Shown here piece by piece: positions 57,564 to 62,238 of a stretch of 62,238 bases of DNA (the stretch's first letter is position 1; every line of letters begins with the position of its first letter). Origin of the DNA: an uncultured Pelagibacteraceae bacterium (lineage in GTDB: Bacteria > Pseudomonadota > Alphaproteobacteria > Pelagibacterales > Pelagibacteraceae); the NCBI GenBank assembly GCA_902610515.1, contig CACLVZ010000001.1, forward strand, positions 160,001 through 222,238. The letters run 5' to 3'. A program made the position numbers and the translations under genes. The notes under the pieces are model-generated. The model was not told the DNA's origin and ran no database searches. It saw nothing but the letters and a program-made list of their open reading frames with translations.

Positions 57564-59483
57564 TTAATTTAATGGAAGCTTATTCAAGTCTAGCATATTT
57601 TTTATAAAATCATCCTTTTTGATTGTTTCTTGTTTATCTGAACCAAGCTTTCTTATTGTAACAGTATTTTCAGAAACTTCTTTTTTTCCACAAACAACTA
57701 TGAAAGGAATTTTAGCAAGAGAATGTTCTCTTACTTTATAATTTATCTTCTCATTTCTTAGATCCATTTCACATTTTATACCTTCTTTAAAAAGATCTTC
57801 AAATAATTTTTTTACATAATTATTGTTCTCTTCTGCTATGGGACACACAATAACTTGTGCCGGAGACAACCAAAAAGGCAGCTTACCTGCGTAGTTCTCA
57901 ATCAAAATTCCTATAAACCTCTCCAAAGAACCAAAAAGTGCTCTATGTAACATCACTGGGACTTTTTTATTTCCATCTTTTGCAATATAAGTAGCACCTA
58001 ATCTAGCTGGAAGGTTTAAATCTACTTGCAAAGTTCCACATTGCCAGTCTCTTCCGATGGCGTCTCTTAATACAAATTCAATTTTTGGACCATAAAAAGC
58101 CCCTTCACCTTTATTAATTGTATACTTAAGTTTGGTTTTTTTTATTGCAGTTAAGAGAGCAGACTCTGCTTTATCCCATATACTATCATCTCCAACTCTT
58201 TTTTTAGGTCTATCAGAATATTTTAAAACAACATCTTTAAAACCTAAATTTTTGTAAATTTCTAAGATCAGCTTTGTTACAGTTAATGACTCATCAGTTA
58301 TTTGATCCTCTGTACAAAATATATGGGCATCATCTTGAGTAAATGCTCTAACTCTTAATAAACCATGTAATGCACCTGATGGTTCATATCTATGGACTTT
58401 TCCAAATTCTGATAACTTTAAAGGTAAGTCTCTATAACTTTTTAGACCTTGGTTGAAAACCTGAACGCAGCCAGGACAATTCATGGGTTTTACAGCAAAT
58501 GTTTTTTCATCAGGAGTTTCAGATGTGAACATATGTTCTCCAAATTTTTCCCAATGGCCAGATTTCTCCCATAAAGTCTTGTCTAAAAGTTCAGGAGTAT
58601 TTATTTCTTTATAACCTGCCAGTCGTTGTTTCATTCGCATGTACTCAACTAATCTTTGAAATAGTAGCCAACCTTTTTCATGCCAAAAAACTGATCCAGG
58701 GCTTTCCTCTCGAAAATGAAAAAGATTCATTTCTTTTCCTAACTTTCTATGATCTCTTTTTTCTGCTTCTTCTAGCCTATGCAAGTAATCTTCTAAATCT
58801 TTTTTTGAACTCCAACATGTTCCATATATTCTTTGAAGCATTTCATTATTCGAGTCTCCTCTCCAATACGCTCCTGATACTTTTGTTAATTTAAAAGCTT
58901 TACCAATTTTACTTGAGGATGCTAAATGAGGACCTCTGCATAAATCATGCCAAGTTTCTCCATGGTGATAAACGGAGAGTTCTTCATCTTTTGGTATACT
59001 CTCAATTATTTCTGCTTTGTATTTTTCACCAATCTTTTTAAAATGTTTAATGGCTTCTTCTCTTTTCCAAACTTCTCTTTTTGTTTTGACGTCTCTATCA
59101 ATTATTTCGGACATCTTTTTTTCTATTTTTTTTAAGTCCTCTGAAGTGAAAGGTTCTTTTCTTGCGAAATCATAATAGAACCCATTTTCAATTACTGGGC
59201 CGATAGTTACTTGTGTACCAGGGTATAATTCCTGTACCGCCATAGCCATAATATGTGCAGCATCGTGTCTAATTACTTCTAAACCTTCTTTATCACTTGG
59301 TGTGATAATTCTAACTTTTGAATCTTCAGTAATCTCATGGCTTAAATCTTTAAGCTCTCCATTAACTTCCATTATTAAAGCGATCTTTTCAATTGATTTA
59401 CTGATTTTTTTAGCTAATTCAAATCCACTGATTGATTTTACAAAAGAAATTTTTTTTCCATCTAATAATTGAATTTGCGGCAT
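57564..59483 (-). CDS. thrS: Threonyl-tRNA synthetase
   Basis: A 639-residue class II ThrRS. It has an N-terminal TGS domain (PQIQLLDGKKISFVKSISGF) and an editing domain with HDAAHIMAMAVQELYPG and YHHGETWHDLCRGPHLASSSKIG. The catalytic core has MFTSETPDEKTFAVKPMNCPGCVQVF, FGKVHRYEPSGALHGLLRVRAFTQDDAHIFC, and GPKIEFVLRDAIGRDWQCGTLQVD, including zinc ligands Cys/His. The C-terminal anticodon-binding domain starts with SPAQVIVCPIAEENNNYVKKL. The ATG overlaps the glycosyltransferase stop by 1 base. Confidence 0.98.
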   Translation of the reverse strand: MPQIQLLDGKKISFVKSISGFELAKKISKSIEKIALIMEVNGELKDLSHEITEDSKVRIITPSDKEGLEVIRHDAAHIMAMAVQELYPGTQVTIGPVIENGFYYDFARKEPFTSEDLKKIEKKMSEIIDRDVKTKREVWKREEAIKHFKKIGEKYKAEIIESIPKDEELSVYHHGETWHDLCRGPHLASSSKIGKAFKLTKVSGAYWRGDSNNEMLQRIYGTCWSSKKDLEDYLHRLEEAEKRDHRKLGKEMNLFHFREESPGSVFWHEKGWLLFQRLVEYMRMKQRLAGYKEINTPELLDKTLWEKSGHWEKFGEHMFTSETPDEKTFAVKPMNCPGCVQVFNQGLKSYRDLPLKLSEFGKVHRYEPSGALHGLLRVRAFTQDDAHIFCTEDQITDESLTVTKLILEIYKNLGFKDVVLKYSDRPKKRVGDDSIWDKAESALLTAIKKTKLKYTINKGEGAFYGPKIEFVLRDAIGRDWQCGTLQVDLNLPARLGATYIAKDGNKKVPVMLHRALFGSLERFIGILIENYAGKLPFWLSPAQVIVCPIAEENNNYVKKLFEDLFKEGIKCEMDLRNEKINYKVREHSLAKIPFIVVCGKKEVSENTVTIRKLGSDKQETIKKDDFIKNMLDLNKLPLN

Positions 59484-60640
59484 TAATTTTTTAATAATTT
59501 TTTATATTCTCTTAAATTCGAGTCACACATTACTTCAACATCGAATTTTTTTACTACGTTTTTTCTACCTTCGTTTCCAATTAATTTCAACTCTTCTTGA
59601 CTTAATTGAATAACAGTATTTAAATTTTTCGCAAGTTCTCTGGGGTCATCATGTTTATACAAAAAACCAGTTTTTTTATTTAAAACTGTTTCTTTTGATC
59701 CTCCAATATTACTAGCTATAATTGGTTTACCCATTGCTTGGCTTTCAATTGAAACTCTACCAAAAGATTCAGGTTCAATTGACGCCGAAACTACTACATC
59801 AGCAATAGAATACGCAAGAGGCATTTCTCCACAATGACTTACGAATTTTATCTTTTTTGTTAATCCATATCTCTCAACTAAACTTAATAATTTTTTTGTA
59901 TAAACTTTTCTGCCCTGATCAGACCCTAATAAAATTGCTTGAAAATTTGTTACGTTATAATCTTCAATTAAAATATTTAATGCTTCAATTAATTTTTCTT
60001 GACCTTTCCAGGATGTCAGTCTACCTGGTAATAGTATAGTAAATTTACCAGATTCTATTTTCCAATCCTGTTTTAATTTTTCTAATTTGAGAATCGAGAT
60101 ATTTTTTTGGCTGAAGTAATCAACATTAATACCTCTAAAAATTACTCTCAATTTTTTTTTCTTATCTAAGTATTCATTATAATTTTCATTAATATGACCA
60201 AAGATAAAATTGGATCCAGCGATAGTAAGATTTGATCTTAACATTATACTATTATAAAATTTTTTTATTTTACTACTAAAATTATACGTTCCATGAAAAG
60301 TAGTCACGAAAAGTCTATTAGTAATCTTGCAAGCTATATAACAAGACCAAGCTGGAGCTCTACTCCTAGCATGAACAATATTAATTTTTTTAAAAATTAT
60401 AAAAACTGATAAAAATAAGGCATTTATAATAATTAAAATTGGATTTTTTGTATGCACAGGAAGTTTAAAAATTCCTACTTTATTTTTTTTAATATATTTT
60501 AAAAGCTCTCCACCAGATGTAGCAATAAATGAACCGCAATCCTTTTCAGCTAAATAATGAGCAATATCATAACAACCTGTTTCAGCTCCGCCATAACCAA
60601 GTTTGGGAATTACTTGTAAAACATTTATTTTAGTAGTCAT
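59483..60640 (-). CDS. Glycosyltransferase, GT4 family
   Basis: A 385-residue protein from the ATG at 60640 (MTTKINVLQVIPKLGYGGAE). An in-frame start at 60661 adds 7 residues of no family value. The N-terminal P-x-L-x-x-G-G-A-E is the GT4 acceptor-side signature. The C-terminal half has FTILLPGRLTSWKGQEKLIEAL, AILLGSDQGRKVYTKKL and SASIEPESFGRVSIESQAMGKPIIASNIGG. The E-x(7)-E pair is present. Similar enzymes make lipopolysaccharide sugars. Its start sits at the head of the leftward translation operon, 36 bases from the divergent hydrolase. Confidence 0.88.
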   Translation of the reverse strand: MTTKINVLQVIPKLGYGGAETGCYDIAHYLAEKDCGSFIATSGGELLKYIKKNKVGIFKLPVHTKNPILIIINALFLSVFIIFKKINIVHARSRAPAWSCYIACKITNRLFVTTFHGTYNFSSKIKKFYNSIMLRSNLTIAGSNFIFGHINENYNEYLDKKKKLRVIFRGINVDYFSQKNISILKLEKLKQDWKIESGKFTILLPGRLTSWKGQEKLIEALNILIEDYNVTNFQAILLGSDQGRKVYTKKLLSLVERYGLTKKIKFVSHCGEMPLAYSIADVVVSASIEPESFGRVSIESQAMGKPIIASNIGGSKETVLNKKTGFLYKHDDPRELAKNLNTVIQLSQEELKLIGNEGRKNVVKKFDVEVMCDSNLREYKKLLKN

Positions 60641-60676
60641 TTTATTTATATATAATAACAATTATCTTATCGTTAT

Positions 60677-61432
60677 ATGAAAAAATTTAAGTATATAAAA
60701 ATTTCTAATACTAAAAAGCTTAGATATATAGACAATTATTTTAAAAAGAAGCTATATATAATTTTTCTTCCAGGTTTTATGTCTGATATAGAAGGTGAAA
60801 AACCTAAAACTCTTTTTAAATTCGCTAAAAAGAACAAGTTGGGTTTTTTGAGTTTAGAATACTCTGGGCATGGTAAATCATCAGGAATTTTTACAAAAGG
60901 TAATATAAGTATATGGTCAAAAGATACTAAGACTGTAATTAAAAAAATTGCTAAAAAAAATGATTTTGTCTTAATAGGCTCAAGTATGGGAGCCTGGATT
61001 GCGATAAATCAATTTAGTTATTTTAAATCTCAAATTAAAGGATTTATTGGAATAGGTTCAGCTCCAGAGTTTTTGACAAGGTTAATGTGGAATAAATTTC
61101 CAAATAAAAAAAAGAGAGAATTAATAAAAAAAAGAAAAATTTTAATTAAGAATGGAGATTACGAATATCCAATCACTTTACAGTTAATCGAAGATGGTAG
61201 AAAAAATAAAGTTTTAAATAAAAAAATTAATGCCAGTATAAAAGTTACAGTGATACATGGTCAAAAAGATGAAGTTGTGCCAATTATATATTCAAAGCAC
61301 GTTTTAAATATATTTAGTAGAGCAAAAAAGAAAATGGTAATTATAAAAAACGGTGATCATAGTTTATCTAGTCAAAAGTCTCTGAAAAAAATAGAAAAGG
61401 AATTAAATATTATTGTTAAAGATGTAATCTAA
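60677..61432 (+). CDS. Alpha/beta-hydrolase (ABHD10-like serine esterase)
   Basis: A 251-residue alpha/beta-hydrolase without a signal peptide. The oxyanion strand ends YIIFLPGFMSDIEGEKP. The conserved SLEYSGHGKSSG follows. The nucleophile elbow is LIGSSMGAWIAIN (Ser near residue 107). The acid is in VIHGQKDEVVPIIYS, and the histidine in KNGDHSLSSQKS. This pattern resembles the ABHD10 and small carboxylesterase groups. The substrate is unknown. The 3' end overlaps the convergent epimerase by 30 bases, an unusually long overlap of two coding frames. Confidence 0.86.
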   Translation: MKKFKYIKISNTKKLRYIDNYFKKKLYIIFLPGFMSDIEGEKPKTLFKFAKKNKLGFLSLEYSGHGKSSGIFTKGNISIWSKDTKTVIKKIAKKNDFVLIGSSMGAWIAINQFSYFKSQIKGFIGIGSAPEFLTRLMWNKFPNKKKRELIKKRKILIKNGDYEYPITLQLIEDGRKNKVLNKKINASIKVTVIHGQKDEVVPIIYSKHVLNIFSRAKKKMVIIKNGDHSLSSQKSLKKIEKELNIIVKDVI

Positions 61433-62238
61433 TCCCTCAATATATGATGGAAATTTCAAATTATATTTGAAAAAAGCTTTCATTTTTTTGTTATCTACTT
61501 TTTTTGAGTCCTTATAAAAATTTTGTAACATTTCGCTTTTTATTTCTTCAAGTTTCACTGGTTTGGGTTGTTCAAGTTTAAGTAATTTTGATCCATATGC
61601 CACTACATCACTCTGTGGAGCAGGTTTGTCATCACAAATATTGTAAATTTCATTATTCTTAAAATTATCAAGAGACTTGTATAAAATGTTTGCTATATCC
61701 TCCACATGAATTCTAGAAAAAAAATGATTTTTTTTGTTTACTATTTGTATTTTACCAGTTTGTAACCTTTTCAAAATATTAAATTCATTTGAATATATTC
61801 CAGCTAATCTAAAGATTTGTAATGGGTAATTTTTTTTATTTGAAAAACTTATCCAGGATTTTTCTGCTTGTAGCCTACTTAATCCATTTGGTGAAGATGG
61901 TTTAGTAATACTATTTTCGTTTACCCATTCACCTTTGTGATCTCCGTAAACGCTTGTAGCAGATAAATAAGTAATCCATTTACAATTTATCAATTTTTTT
62001 TGATAAGAATTGAGAAAACTTACAACAATATCTTTACTATCGATAGGTGGAATAGAAATTAAAATGTAATTGGCTTCCTCTAATTTTTTTGTAATAGACT
62101 TATCAAACTTATCATCAGTAAATTGGTATGACTTTATTTTGATATTATTGAACTCTACCTGATGAGTTTCTTGTCGAGAAGTAACAGTTAAATCGAAATC
62201 TTTTTTTTCCTGAATTATTTTGTTAATAAAACATTCTG
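61403..62238 (-). CDS. NAD-dependent epimerase/dehydratase family protein (YeeZ-like), 5' end cut by window
   Basis: The frame stays open from the stop at 61403 to the right edge, about 278 codons, so its N-terminus lies beyond the window. An apparent TTG start at 61993 is internal. Visible parts are IIQEKKDFDLTVTSRQ, then NYILISIPPIDSKDIVV, the WITYLSATSVYGDHKGEWVNE segment, and LSRLQAEKSWISF where the Tyr of the usual YxxxK is not obvious. LQIFRLAGIYSNEF and RIHVEDIANILYKSL follow. This matches YeeZ-type atypical SDR proteins, whose function is not well defined. Confidence 0.8.
   Translation of the reverse strand, partial: ECFINKIIQEKKDFDLTVTSRQETHQVEFNNIKIKSYQFTDDKFDKSITKKLEEANYILISIPPIDSKDIVVSFLNSYQKKLINCKWITYLSATSVYGDHKGEWVNENSITKPSSPNGLSRLQAEKSWISFSNKKNYPLQIFRLAGIYSNEFNILKRLQTGKIQIVNKKNHFFSRIHVEDIANILYKSLDNFKNNEIYNICDDKPAPQSDVVAYGSKLLKLEQPKPVKLEEIKSEMLQNFYKDSKKVDNKKMKAFFKYNLKFPSYIEGLDYIFNNNI

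Noticed and set aside
61403-61993. Complete 196-residue epimerase
   Set aside because: The frame remains open upstream to the window edge with family sequence, so this start is internal and the gene is partial.

Overview
The window is very AT-rich and densely packed. Most genes abut or overlap by 1 to 20 bases, starts are often GTG or TTG, and no gene-free stretch exceeds about 260 bases (the longest is 41070-41329). It looks like a streamlined alphaproteobacterium, most likely a marine SAR11/Pelagibacterales member. Supporting points are the AT-rich, lysine- and asparagine-rich proteins, the class I lysyl-tRNA synthetase, the alphaproteobacterial neighbourhoods (lysC beside ubiG, argJ beside secA, murA-DUF2948-hisD-infA, bolA-J protein-cobS-cobT-rpmB), and the extreme compaction. 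No rRNA, CRISPR array, transposase or integrase was seen.

Layout. 1-4836: a leftward lysC-ispG-prfA-prmC operon (prmC runs off the left edge), ubiG facing away from it, and a DUF1178 gene behind argJ. 4839-10278: argJ diverging from secA, then a photolyase, tRNA-Phe and infA. 10278-17002: a leftward run of TVP38-type membrane protein, thioredoxin-fold DUF255 protein, small proteins, dcd, murA, DUF2948, hisD, infA and tRNA-Phe. 17053-24575: a rightward run of rpmH, rnpA, yidD, yidC, argB, a HAD phosphatase, dapD, dapE, a SET-domain protein and a glycosyltransferase. 24572-28677: leftward genes for a small membrane protein, a large exported unknown, def, fmt and truA. 28750-34489: aroK-aroB, bolA, the J-protein/cobS/cobT group, and a queuosine-precursor-type transporter. 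34491-41069: rpmB, pyrD and lysS leftward, then trkH, an AmpG-like permease and an NlpC/P60 hydrolase rightward.

Accessory part. A tRNA-Ser gene (42518-42607) has a perfect 74-base copy of its 3' part at 41168-41241. The 1.27 kb between them holds one gene, a trypsin-like lipoprotein. This looks like the scar or minimal form of an element integrated at a tRNA. From the other side of the tRNA to 51062 lies a cell-surface glycan cluster: methyltransferase, GT-C-like membrane protein, GT2, unknown, GMC-like flavoprotein, GT4, sugar epimerase, DAO-type oxidoreductase and DegT aminotransferase. Core translation genes resume leftward from 60640 to 51070 (glycosyltransferase, thrS, infC, rpmI, rplT, pheS, pheT, lepA). 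The window ends with an alpha/beta hydrolase and a partial NAD-dependent epimerase.

The most unusual signals concern the two tRNAs. In both, the stop codon of the upstream co-directional gene lies in or across the mature tRNA 5' end, so RNase P cleavage would remove or split it. tRNA-Phe also lacks the usual G18/T55 pair. All calls come from reading the sequence; no database search was run.
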